Shown one piece after another: positions 23,288 to 31,247 of a DNA stretch of 48,322 nucleotides (the first letter of the stretch is position 1; the number at the start of each line of letters is the position of its first letter). The position numbers were made by a program, and so were the translations under genes. The DNA is from DASVXQ01 sp046727955 (lineage in GTDB: Bacteria > Actinomycetota > CALGFH01). Below the pieces are notes generated by a model. It was not told the origin of the DNA and made no database searches. It saw only the letters and a program-made list of their open reading frames with translations. Location: assembly GCA_046727955.1 (NCBI GenBank), contig JBKPDO010000086.1:1-48322 (forward strand), written 5' to 3'.

Positions 23288-23988
23288 GGTCGCCTCGAGA
23301 AGGCGTGCGGGAGATATCCATTGGCTGCAAGGCTGGCCCGCAGCTTACGTCGGGCATCAAAGAGCATCTTGTAGATCGCGTTGCGGTTGGCGCCAAGCTC
23401 GAGGGTGAGGGCGTCCATGGGGACGTTGTTGAGCGCGACGGCCACGAACACTCGTCGTTGCCGGTCGGTGAGGTCCTCGTCGACGGCCCGTCGCAGCGCG
23501 ACCAGCAGCTCGCGCCACTCCGCGCGCTCGTGCGGCTGCACGCCGAGCAGATCGGGAAGCCGATCCCAATCCTGCTGGTCCATGGGCACGGTCGTGGTGC
23601 GCCAGAAGTGACGGGCGAGCTTGGTCGAGACCTCGAACATGACGAACTTGTACGCCCAGGTCGTAAACCGGCTCTCGCCGCGAAAGCCATCGACCTTGGC
23701 GGCGACCGCCATCAGGGCATCGTCGGCGGCCTGGTTGGCCAGGTCATCCAGGTCCGGGCCACGTAGCTGCAGCGAGCCGCTGCGGCGATGAATCTCGTGC
23801 CGGGCCACGCGCAGCAGCAGCCCGTGCAATCGGGCCACGGCCGCCTCGCGCTCCGACCCTCCAGCGCGCAGGCCCCGCACCCATGCCCGCGACTCGGCAT
23901 CCAACGCTCGCCCCAGGGTCAAGCCGGACACGTCCCATCCACCGGATCTGCGGACGACATGACCGGAGATCCTACGCTCCACAGCCAT
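23284..23988 (-). CDS. RNA polymerase sigma-70 family (ECF-like) factor
   Basis: 234 residues from ATG 23988; an in-frame upstream start at 24042 is less likely. Region 2: LHGLLLRVARHEIHRRSG, DLDDLANQAADDALMAVAAK, FRGESRFTTWAYKFVMFEVS. Region 4: LTDRQRRVFVAVALNNVPMD, ALTLELGANRNAIYKMLFDA, RRKLRASL. Coupled to a ZAS-type anti-sigma gene by a 4-base overlap. The pair is passenger DNA of the IS5-associated insertion, an unusual regulatory cargo. Confidence 0.87.
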   Translation of the reverse strand: MAVERRISGHVVRRSGGWDVSGLTLGRALDAESRAWVRGLRAGGSEREAAVARLHGLLLRVARHEIHRRSGSLQLRGPDLDDLANQAADDALMAVAAKVDGFRGESRFTTWAYKFVMFEVSTKLARHFWRTTTVPMDQQDWDRLPDLLGVQPHERAEWRELLVALRRAVDEDLTDRQRRVFVAVALNNVPMDALTLELGANRNAIYKMLFDARRKLRASLAANGYLPHAFSRRP

Positions 23989-24112
23989 TAATGAGCACAC
24001 TACGCCGTGAAGGCTGGCCTGCTGATCCAGGTCGAATCTCACGGCGGTGAGGGTCGTTCGCCCCGCCGGGGTGCCGATACAGCGAAGATCTCGAAGCGAT
24101 CCGTGTGACTGA

Positions 24113-25072
24113 GGGTGTCCGTGATGGTCTTGTCATGTGGGGACTCGGTGCAGCCAGCGGCCGAGGCAGACCAGCGCGCCGGCGGCCCGGAAGACGTCCC
24201 GGACGCGGTACAGCAGCCCGCGCCAGCGGCGCAGCGCCCAGGCGCCTGCCAGATGGGCGATCGACTGCTCCACCAGCGCGCGCAGCCCTGCCTGCAGGCG
24301 GTTGAACGCCCGCTGGGCGTCGGTGAGCCGGTCCTTGGTGCGGCGGTCGCCGACCGGCGTATGCCAGTGCTCGCAGGTCTTGGCCAGCCCGCGGAACCCC
24401 CGGTCCAGCAGGCTGGCCACCCCGGCGGCCTCCAGCACCCCGTCCAGCCCCGACAGCTCCAGGAGCTCGTGCTCGTGGCAGCTGCCCGGCCAGCCCCCAT
24501 CGCACCATAGCAGGTCACCGTGAATGGTCGAGATGGCCAGGCCCTGGGCGGTGTGGGCGTGGCGCTTGGCGTCGTACAGCACCTTCTGGTGGCCCACCCT
24601 CGGGGTCGCTGCACCCGGGTGGCCAGCCCGTCCAGGCAGACCGCCTCGCCGGCTGCGGCCATCTCTCCAAGCCACTGGCCAAGCTCGTCGAGGCTGGTGA
24701 TGAAGGTCCCGTCGGGCTGGCAGTACCCCAGCGTGGCCAGCCTGGGCAGCAGCAGGTCCAGGCTGTCGCCGACCTCGGTCTTGGAGATGCCGACCACGCG
24801 GGCGGCGCGCCGGTACGACAGCCCGTCCAGGACGACCGCGGCAACGGCGTCCAGGCGGACCTCCAGCGATAGTGGCCGGGTGCCGCCCTGCCCGGGTGGG
24901 CGGGGTGGGGCCAGGTGGGCCAGCCGGGCGGCCAGCCAGGCCAGCACGTGGGCGGGCAGCGACGAACGCGGGCGGTATGCCAACGGGGACCAGACCTCCT
25001 GGCAGGCGTGAGACACCTTGCCTATGGTCTGGTCCCGTCAACGTCTGGGCGCACGGAGCATCACGGACACCC
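24113..25072 (-). mobile_element. IS5-family insertion sequence (960 bp)
   Basis: Terminal inverted repeats GGGTGTCCGTGATG (24113-24126) and CATCACGGACACCC (25059-25072) are perfect over 14 bp. A TGA trinucleotide flanks both ends (24110-24112, 25073-25075). The transposase runs leftward and is frameshifted. It forms the right end of the 4.5-kb insertion in the IS256 copy. Confidence 0.85.
24133..25016 (-). pseudogene. IS5-family DDE transposase with a one-base deletion
   Basis: From GTG 25016 the first half reads SHACQEVWSPLAYRPRSSLP, the HTH LSYRRAARVVGISKTEVGDS, and the first catalytic aspartate region AAGEAVCLDGLATRVQRP. Near 24597 one base (a C) is missing; the second half is in the next frame: QKVLYDAKRHAHTAQGLAIS, LLWCDGGWPGSCHEHELLEL, LLDRGFRGLAKTCEHW and the end at 24133. 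The family is the HTH_Tnp_4/DDE_4 type common in actinobacteria. No slippery heptamer is present at the break, so programmed frameshifting is not supported. Confidence 0.82.
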
Positions 25073-25078
25073 TGATTC

Positions 25079-26335
25079 GTCGGGTCGTTCGATGAGCTTG
25101 CCCTTCTCGAAGCGGGCGCCGGCACGGACGAGCGCGACGAGGTGAGGGGCGTTGACGGCGCGCCAGCGGGCCTGTGCGGCTTCGATGAGTTTGAACGCCA
25201 TCGCCACGCCAGCGGCGCGCGATCCGGGTCCCTTGGTGACGCGCTGCCGCAACCGGGTCGTGGCAAAAGTCGACTCGATCGGGTTCGTGGTCCTCAAGTG
25301 GATCCAGTGCTCGGCCGGGTAGCGGTAGAACTCGAGCAGCACGTCGAGGTGATCAGTGATCTTCGCGGCGGCCTTCGGCCACTTGGCGCCGTACTCCGCG
25401 GCGAACGCCTTCGCCGCGGCCCGGGCGTGGTCGAGGTCTTCGGCGTTGTAGATCTCCGCCAGTGCCTTCCTCGCCCCGGGGTGGGCGGACTTCGGCAGCA
25501 CGGCGAGCACGTTGGCCTGGACGTGGAACCAGCACCGCTGCTCGCGGGTCTCGGGGAACACCTCGCGCAGCGCAGCCCAAAACCCGAGCGCGCCGTCACC
25601 GACGGCGAGCACCGGCGCGCGCATGCCGCGGCGCTTGCAGTCGCGCAGCAGGTCCGCCCACGACTCGGCCGACTCGCGGAACCCGTCGGACAGCCCGACG
25701 AGCTCCTTCTGCCCGTCGGCGCGCACCCCGATGATCACCAGCAGGCACACCTTGTCCTGCGCCAGGCGCACCTTCAGGTGGATCCCGTCCACCCAGCAGT
25801 ACACGTAGTCGACATCGCCCAGCGACTGCTTCGTGAACGCCGCGGCCTCGTCCTGCCACTGGCTGGTCAATCGGGTGATCGTAGTCGCGGACAGCCCCGC
25901 ACCGGAGCCGAGGAACTGCTCCAACGCCGGGCCGAAGTCGCTGGTGGACAAGCCGTGCAAGTACAACAACGGCAACACCTCGCTCACCTGCGGAGACTTG
26001 CGCGCCCACGCCGGCAGGATCGCCGAGGAGAACTGCATCCGCTCACCGCTGGCCGGGTCGGTGCGCCTGTCGTTGACCCGCGGCTGCCGCACCGCCACCG
26101 CACCCGCCGCCGTCATCAGCTCCCGCGGCTGGTGGTACCCGTTGCGCACCACCAGCCGGCGACCCTCCCTGTCGACCTCGCCCGCGTGGGCCTCGACATA
26201 GGCGGCGACCTCCGCCCGCAACGCCGCGGCCAGCATCTCCCGCGCGCCGTCGCGGACGATCTCATCCAACAGCGACCCACCCGACGAACCGGTCCGGTCG
26301 TTGGAGCCAGCGCCGTCTTCAACTACCTTGAGCAT
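25079..26335 (-). CDS. IS256-family (mutator-type) transposase, 3' end displaced by an insertion
   Basis: From ATG 26335 the protein has the Transposase_mut domains: MLAAALRAEVAAYVEAHAGE, VRQPRVNDRRTDPASGERMQ, LYLHGLSTSDF, the first Asp in YCWVDGIHLKVRLA, the second in PVLAVGDGALGFWAALREVF with the CxxH-like EQRCWFHVQANVLAVLPK, and the Glu in LRTTNPIESTFATTRLRQRV. As it stands the reading ends in the IS5 terminal repeat (DESGCP). The native end (ESDQQAA) is at 20549-20578, beyond the 4.5-kb insertion, so only the last few residues differ. The protein could be nearly functional, but the element has lost its adjacent right end. Confidence 0.88.
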
Positions 26336-26459
26336 GGGCGTACCTTCCCGAACCGGCGCGCCAACGCCGGTCCTGATCAGAACCACTTCGATTCCAGATC
26401 TTCCTCGGGAAGGTGCGCCCCTTCACGTCACCTCGCCGAGGACCATCCACAGGTTCTGA

Positions 26460-26867
26460 TCATTGCTCCGATTGTTCGACGTTCGAGACATGGGCCAACG
26501 TTGCGGCGTTCAACCAACCCTCCCAGGTCTTATCCGGTGCAAGGCGGCATGGCAGAGGTCGCTTCGTCATCAGGAGATCCTGAGGGGCGCCGGTGAACCA
26601 GGCGTGGGTAACTTCGATCTCCCGATCGGGTGAGAGGTTGGTTACCTTCATGAAGTAGTAGCGGATCACCTTGCCGCTACCGCCATAACCGGTGACTGGA
26701 GGCGAGGACAGCATGTCCGGTGGCGTCGTGAGCGGGCTCGCACCGGTCTCATGCATGAAGAACCCGTCACGAACCAGAACGTGCGCCCGCCGCCGCTTCT
26801 GCTGGACAACTCGAAAGCGATCGACCAGCCAGAGAGCGGCGCCCGAGAGCAGCCACGTCAGGTCCAT
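26460..26867 (-). pseudogene. 5' part of a small AICE gene interrupted by the compound transposon
   Basis: Starts at ATG 26867: MDLTWLLSGAALWLVDRFRV is an N-terminal membrane helix, followed by RRRAHVLVRDGFFMHETGAS and a predicted beta-rich domain (YYFMKVTNLSPDREIEVTHA, WFTGAPQDLLMTKRPLPCRL, WEGWLNAATLAHVSNVEQS). The last codons (EQ, stop) belong to the transposon end. The true 3' part lies at 18124-18231. In the uninterrupted element this gene would sit between the restriction-like gene and the integrase, converging with the former. Function unknown. Confidence 0.75.
26469..26477. repeat. 9-bp target-site duplication, right copy (CGATTGTTC)
   Basis: Identical to 18223-18231 and directly adjacent to the outer terminal repeat ending at 26468. 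Confidence 0.85.
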
Positions 26868-27012
26868 ACAGCACCCTCACACTCCCAGTTCGCCGACAGC
26901 GACGCCACGCCTTCTCTACCCGCCGCTGTCCCTCGCCGAACTCCAGCCCGTCAGCGATCCCGCACGGCGCATCGAACTCGACAACGACCGTCGCAAGCTC
27001 CAAAACGACGTC

Positions 27013-28449
27013 TTAGCATCGTTTGGCCTCCTTGAGGACGATCGCGAGCCGTTCCTCGATCGCGGCGACCGCGCGGGCGGCCATCTCCGGCGTCGTATGC
27101 CGATAACGGGTGCCGATTCGGCTTCCGCTGTCGCGTGGGCTGCGGCGGCTGGTCTGGCCGCTCTGGTGGCCCATGATTTCGTCGATCACGCGAGCGGGGA
27201 TGCCGGACTCTTCGAGCCAGGTCGAAAGGGTGTGCCGGAAGTCATGCGGGCCGTGAAGCTCCAGCTCCTCCAGCATGTCGTTGCCCGGGGGCGGTTGGGC
27301 CTTCCAGCGAGCACCCTCTCCCCCATCCGCGATGGCCAGCCCCGCGGCCTCCAGCTCACGCACGGCGGCCTGAACGGTCGCGAGCTTCAGCCTGCGGCCC
27401 CGGCCGCCGAGGCGGTTGGTCAGTTCCTCGGCGGTTGCGGAGCCGTCAGTGCGAAGCGTGGCGAGCGCCCGCCTTGCGGTGGGCCGCAGGTCCATGGCGG
27501 CCGGGTCTGCGAGCTTGGCGAGCGCTGCGTGATAGATGCGCCGGAAGTTGTCACGTGACAACACTGTGCGGGTGCCGGCCTGGACGCCGTTACCGCCGCC
27601 CGGCCCCGCGAAGACCAGCGTGTCGGGGCTAGCTGACGGCGGGAGCTGCCGGTGAATCGCCTCGACCACCTGGTGGGCGAGCGGAATCTCACGCACGCTC
27701 GCGCGACTCTTCGGCCGCGGCTTGAAGCCGCTCCCGAACCTGCCTGCCTGGTACCGCGTGTCGACCACCTGCACAACCGAGACGGCACGGTCGAGGAGGA
27801 CACGGCGCTTGTGGAGGCCAGCGAACTCCCCGAATCGCATGCCGGTCCCCAGCAGCGTGATGACGTGATCCCACCAGAAGGCAGGGAAGCAAGCCAGGAG
27901 CCGCCCGGCCTCCTCTGGGGTGTAGGCGCGGCGGCGGCCATCGCCGAAGATTTCGTCAGGGTCAACCGGTGGGTCCGGTGCCGGTACCTTCCGCATCGGG
28001 TTGGCGGGGATCGCGTTCTCGTCCTCGGCGAACTTGAGGATGCGAAACACGATCGACCGGCAGGCCATCACCGTCTCGTAGCCGACCCTGCCGGCGAGCT
28101 GGTTTTGCCACTGGCGCAGCACCTTCGGTGTGATCGCGTCAACCGGTCGACGTCCGAGCTGCGGCAACACGTGAAGCCTTCGCCGGCTTTCGGTGGCAGC
28201 CAGTGTGGCGGGGCTCCTGCGGGGTGCGGCGGACCAGAGCTGCCACCACTCGGCATCCCAATGGGCCAGAGGGAGCTTTCCGCGTTGTCGCGCTGTCCAA
28301 GTGCCGCTGGTCAGCTCCAGCAGCATCTGCGCTTGAAGAAGCCGCGCCTGGTCTTCGGTGTCAACGGTCTTGCCGCCCTGTGAGCCGTCATCCGCTCGCC
28401 AGTAGACCAAGTAGCGCTTGCCGCGCTTCTTCCAGCTCACCGACGCCAT
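27013..28449 (-). CDS. Tyrosine site-specific recombinase (AICE integrase)
   Basis: 478 residues from ATG 28449. The N-terminal arm-binding region (MASVSWKKRGKRYLVYWRAD) and core-binding domain (about 60-165) precede the catalytic domain with Arg205 (TGMRFGE), His402-x-x-Arg405 (HGPHDFRHTLSTWLEESG), His428 (IMGHQSG) and nucleophile Tyr449 (GTRYRHTTPEMA). Between Arg205 and the HxxR box there is an extra segment (about 322-386: LRPTARRALATLRTDGSATA, ELTNRLGGRGRRLKLATVQA, LEAAGLAIADG) that looks like a winged helix and is not part of the usual fold. It should recombine the 53-bp att cores in tRNA-Val. In the element without the compound transposon it lies about 1.9 kb from attL. Confidence 0.9.
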   Translation of the reverse strand: MASVSWKKRGKRYLVYWRADDGSQGGKTVDTEDQARLLQAQMLLELTSGTWTARQRGKLPLAHWDAEWWQLWSAAPRRSPATLAATESRRRLHVLPQLGRRPVDAITPKVLRQWQNQLAGRVGYETVMACRSIVFRILKFAEDENAIPANPMRKVPAPDPPVDPDEIFGDGRRRAYTPEEAGRLLACFPAFWWDHVITLLGTGMRFGEFAGLHKRRVLLDRAVSVVQVVDTRYQAGRFGSGFKPRPKSRASVREIPLAHQVVEAIHRQLPPSASPDTLVFAGPGGGNGVQAGTRTVLSRDNFRRIYHAALAKLADPAAMDLRPTARRALATLRTDGSATAEELTNRLGGRGRRLKLATVQAAVRELEAAGLAIADGGEGARWKAQPPPGNDMLEELELHGPHDFRHTLSTWLEESGIPARVIDEIMGHQSGQTSRRSPRDSGSRIGTRYRHTTPEMAARAVAAIEERLAIVLKEAKRC

Positions 28450-28507
28450 GACGGACTCCCTAAGCTACGGACGGTCATGCGGCGGATCGAACCCGGTTGC
28501 TGGCGGC

Positions 28508-29947
28508 TCATGACCAATCCTGATCGGGATGGGGGCAGCCGAGATGGAGCGGATGGCCGGATGGGCTGCGGTTGGAGGTGCCGGTGCCGCAGACGACGCA
28601 CGGGGCCATGGGCTCGTTGAACCGCCACCCGTTGCCGTCCGCGCTGGGGTAGTCCGCTACATCCGCTACATCGGCTACATCGCTGGTCAGCCCTGTAGCG
28701 GATCGGTCGGGGCTTGCCGCTACATCCGCTACATCGCCCGGTCCTGTAGCGGATGTAGCGGATGGGTCTTCGCCATCCGCTACATCCCCGCGAGGGGGCT
28801 GGCCTGGGGTTTCGTCGTCGTGTAGCGGATGTAGCGGATGTAGCGGCAGATAGCGTGACCACGGCTCGTGGAGGTCGGCGCGGGTGTAGCCCTTGCGGGG
28901 CTCACCGGTGCCGTGCTCGCGGACGTCCTTGGGCCCGGCGCCATAGGGGCGCAGGAGTTTGGCCAGCTCGCGGGTGGTGAGCGGGTGGCCGTACCAGTCC
29001 GCCCATGGGGCGTCGTCGATCTTATGCAGCCGCTCCAGGATGGTGGTGGTGTACAGCGCGTCCGCGCCGGCCTGGTCGAACAGGTCGCGCAGGTCGGCCA
29101 GCAGCCGGACGCTGGCGGTGCCGTCCTCCTCCTGCTGGCTTTCGGCCCGGGTCATGGTGGTGGCGGCGGTGCGGGCACGGTCGGGCCAGTCGCCGGCGGC
29201 GAGGTCGGCGGTGGCGATGAGGGGTTCCCAGGTGTCGGCGGCGCGGTCCTCCAGCGGCATCACCGGCGCGGCGTGCTGGAGCTTTGGCAGGTGCTCGCGT
29301 GCCCACGCGGTGAGCCGGTCGCGCAGCTCGTGCAGGGGTGGGGCGTCGCGGCGGGTGCGGTAGGGGTCGACCTGCTCTCCTGGGGCTCTGCGGCGCATCC
29401 GGATGACCACCGCGCGGTCCATGATCGTGTCGGGCAGGTCGCCGATGGAGGCGAGCATGGCCATGGCGAAGGTGTCCAGCGCGTCCAGGCTGCGGGTGGT
29501 GATGTCCCAGCGGAGCATGGGCCGGTTGCGCTGGTGGCCGGCGTTGAGCAGCCCGCGTAGGTCCTCATTGCTGTCGGCCTGCTTGCGGGTGCCCCAGAGG
29601 GTGTCGGCCTCGTCGACCAGCAGGGTTGGCGGGTCCTGGCCGATGGAGCGGACCACCGCGGCGATGGTGGCGTTGATGGTGATGAGGGGGGTGTGGCAGG
29701 TCTCGGCGACGACGTCGACCAGGCGGCTCTTCCCGCATCGCTTGAGCGGGCTGACGACGGCCAGGCGGGGGGCGTGTTCCCAGGCGGGTTGGGCGTGGGT
29801 GGCGGCCACCCACAGGGTGGTGGCGTCGGCGGCCTCTGCGCTGGGGAACACGACGTAGCGGCATAGCGCGGCGTGCAGCTCCTTGAGCAGCACCGCCCCA
29901 TCCGCCCGGGGCGGGCTGGGGGGGACCGGTGGGACACGCACGGTCAC
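28508..29947 (-). CDS. DUF3631-containing AICE replication protein (helicase-like ATPase)
   Basis: 479 residues from GTG 29947, which overlaps the prim-pol stop (GTGA). The ATPase part has a P-loop-like LAVVSPLKRCGKSRLVDVVA, a DEAD-like box TLLVDEADTLW and IRMRRRAPGEQV. DUF3631 follows (ADLAAGDWPDRARTAATTMT, VRLLADLRDLFD, LAKLLRPYGAGPKDVR). The C-terminal third holds PLHPLHPLH, SATSAT and DVADVADVA stretches, all products of the same 8-bp DNA repeat array (28654-28846), and ends with a zinc-finger-like CVVCGTGTSNRSPSGHPLHL. It is thought to act with the prim-pol partner in replicating the excised circle. The DNA repeat array may be the origin. Confidence 0.8.
   Translation of the reverse strand: MTVRVPPVPPSPPRADGAVLLKELHAALCRYVVFPSAEAADATTLWVAATHAQPAWEHAPRLAVVSPLKRCGKSRLVDVVAETCHTPLITINATIAAVVRSIGQDPPTLLVDEADTLWGTRKQADSNEDLRGLLNAGHQRNRPMLRWDITTRSLDALDTFAMAMLASIGDLPDTIMDRAVVIRMRRRAPGEQVDPYRTRRDAPPLHELRDRLTAWAREHLPKLQHAAPVMPLEDRAADTWEPLIATADLAAGDWPDRARTAATTMTRAESQQEEDGTASVRLLADLRDLFDQAGADALYTTTILERLHKIDDAPWADWYGHPLTTRELAKLLRPYGAGPKDVREHGTGEPRKGYTRADLHEPWSRYLPLHPLHPLHDDETPGQPPRGDVADGEDPSATSATGPGDVADVAASPDRSATGLTSDVADVADVADYPSADGNGWRFNEPMAPCVVCGTGTSNRSPSGHPLHLGCPHPDQDWS
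28654..28846. repeat. Array of twelve 8-bp repeats in both orientations (possible origin/iterons)
   Basis: CCGCTACA occurs at 28654, 28663, 28717, 28726 and 28777, with a variant CGGCTACA at 28672. Its complement TGTAGCGG occurs at 28694, 28745, 28754, 28821, 28830 and 28839. Neighbouring copies are 9 bp apart, in blocks ordered F3-R1-F2-R2-F1-R3. Within the gene the same DNA word is read as PLH, SAT and DVA. Confidence 0.9.
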
Positions 29948-30885
29948 GCCGTCCCCATGCTGGTGCGGAGGGCTTGGGCGGCGGCGCGCTGGTCCCCGTG
30001 GTGCTCGAGGACCGCGTAGGCGCGGAACTTGCTGTAGCCGTGCGGGGAGCCCGCCTCGGTGGGCTGGAATGGGGTGGCCTGGGAGTAGACGAACAGCAGG
30101 CCGTGGCGGATGGTGGCGCTCTTGGGGTTGCTGGCGCCGGGGTGCCGCCAGCGGGCCCCGTCGCCGTCGGGGTTGGGGTCGGGGCAGGTCCAGCCGTGCG
30201 GCCCAAGGACGTCGGCCCACGTGACCGCGGTGTTGAACCGCTCCACCACACTCCCACCCCGGCCGGGCCGCGGGATCGGCCGGCGCCGCGGCGCCGGCCG
30301 TGCTGGCGCCGGCGGGGCCAGGAGGGCGCGCAGCCATGCCGGCGCCGCCGCGGGGTCGAGGGTGGGGGTGACCCACCGGTAGGGCTGGCCGGTGGCGGGG
30401 TGGCGGCTTGGGGGCAGCAGGACGTAGCCGCTGTGGGTCTTGACGTCTAGGCCGGTGCCGAGCCTGGCGGCCGAGACCTCGCCGCCAGGGTGCAGGAGCC
30501 AGCGGTGCTGGCCGCCGTCCCCGCGGCCCGACAGGCTGGTTCGGGTCGGCGGCAGCAGGCCGTGCGTGGCTTCCAGCTCGGCGAGGCGCTGGTGGCCGCC
30601 GTGGCGGGGGTCGACGTCCAGCACCAGGAGTATCCGGGGCACGCGGGCGCCGATGTTGGCGGCCGGCCATCTGGCCCACCAGCGGCCGATGCGCCGGGGG
30701 TCGCTGGTGGCCGCGTACAGGCCGTGGCACAGCTCGTGGGCGCAGTCTGGGGCCTGGTGGGGCCGGTAGCGGGGTGAGCGGGGCTCGCAGGCGGGGCAGT
30801 TGGCGCGTGGGAGCTTGCCGCGCAGCGGGAAGACCTCGTAGCCGGCCGCCGCGTAGGCCAGCGCGGCATCCCGCAGCGCGGTCAT
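29944..30885 (-). CDS. Bifunctional primase-polymerase (prim-pol) replication protein
   Basis: 313 residues from ATG 30885, overlapping the previous stop by ATGA. The prim-pol domain is recognisable: MTALRDAALAYAAAGYEVFP, LRGKLPRANCPACEPRSP, a helix RRIGRWWARWPAANIGARV, the metal-binding DVDPRHGG after ILLVL, and GRGDGGQHRWLL, LDVKTHSGYVLLPPSRHP. The C-terminal part (WTCPDPNPDGDGARWRHPGA) is a second AICE-typical domain. These proteins prime and start replication of AICEs, archaeal plasmids and some phages. It is coupled to DUF3631 downstream, as in other AICE replication modules. Confidence 0.88.
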   Translation of the reverse strand: MTALRDAALAYAAAGYEVFPLRGKLPRANCPACEPRSPRYRPHQAPDCAHELCHGLYAATSDPRRIGRWWARWPAANIGARVPRILLVLDVDPRHGGHQRLAELEATHGLLPPTRTSLSGRGDGGQHRWLLHPGGEVSAARLGTGLDVKTHSGYVLLPPSRHPATGQPYRWVTPTLDPAAAPAWLRALLAPPAPARPAPRRRPIPRPGRGGSVVERFNTAVTWADVLGPHGWTCPDPNPDGDGARWRHPGASNPKSATIRHGLLFVYSQATPFQPTEAGSPHGYSKFRAYAVLEHHGDQRAAAQALRTSMGTA

Positions 30886-31247
30886 GCGACCGCCTTCTCG
30901 GCGGGCTCGGGCTCGGCGGCCTGGTGCTCCGCGTGCCGCGGCCGGGCGTGGACGGCGCGGACCCGAGGTTGGGCGCGTGCCGGCGGGCTGGTGGGGTCGT
31001 CGAACAGCCGTTCGCCCAGGCAGTCGCCGCAGCGCCACCCGTCCCCGTGGGGGTAGAGCTCCGCCTCGCAGCCACAGCCACCGCAGACCTGGTCGGCGGC
31101 CGGGCACGCCGAGCGGTGGGCCGCCAGGGCGGCGGGCAGCCCTGGCGCGCCGTCCGTGCCGAGCACGGCGCGGCAGTCAGGGCAGCCGACCAGGACCACG
31201 CCAAGCGCGGGGACCAGTGCCCTGGCCAGCGAGGCGGGCGCCGTCAT
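30882..31247 (-). CDS. Small zinc-ribbon protein of the AICE
   Basis: 121 residues from ATG 31247. Two or three CxxC knuckles (VGCPDCRAVLG, CGGCGCEAELY, WRCGDCLGERLFDD) suggest one or two zinc ribbons. The tail is Arg/Glu rich. It overlaps both neighbours by 4 bases (ATGA), so it is part of one coupled translation unit with prim-pol. A DNA- or RNA-binding role is inferred only from the fold. Confidence 0.7.
   Translation of the reverse strand: MTAPASLARALVPALGVVLVGCPDCRAVLGTDGAPGLPAALAAHRSACPAADQVCGGCGCEAELYPHGDGWRCGDCLGERLFDDPTSPPARAQPRVRAVHARPRHAEHQAAEPEPAEKAVA

Larger units (their letters stand above)
20579..25072. mobile_element. 4.5-kb IS5-associated insertion inside the IS256 copy
   Basis: The segment is flanked by TGATTC on both sides (20573-20578, 25073-25078). 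Its right end is a full IS5-family element (24113-25072). Its left end shows only a solo 14-bp match to the IS5 terminal repeat (GGGTGTCCGCGATG at 20580-20593, against GGGTGTCCGTGATG). The pattern suggests that the IS5 transposase used a look-alike end and carried along the genes between. Confidence 0.65.
18232..26468. mobile_element. Compound transposon bounded by IS256-family sequences (8,237 bp)
   Basis: The outer ends GAGGAATTGTCAAGACCTG (from 18232) and the reverse complement of the end at 26468 (GAGCAATGATCAGAACCTG) form a 24-bp imperfect inverted repeat with 19 matches. CGATTGTTC is duplicated at both sides. The left IS256 copy is a 154-bp 3' fragment. The right copy is complete but itself interrupted at 20579-25072. 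Cargo: a VOC protein, two alpha/beta hydrolases, a CBS-BON pseudogene, a membrane protein and a sigma/anti-sigma pair. Confidence 0.8.

Noticed and set aside
24590..24605. Programmed -1 frameshift in the IS5-type transposase.
   Set aside because: Unlike the IS3 element, there is no A6G-type slippery run at the break; a lost base is the simpler explanation.
28654..28846. CRISPR-like array.
   Set aside because: The units are 8-9 bp, in both orientations, without 25-40 bp spacers, and lie inside a coding gene.
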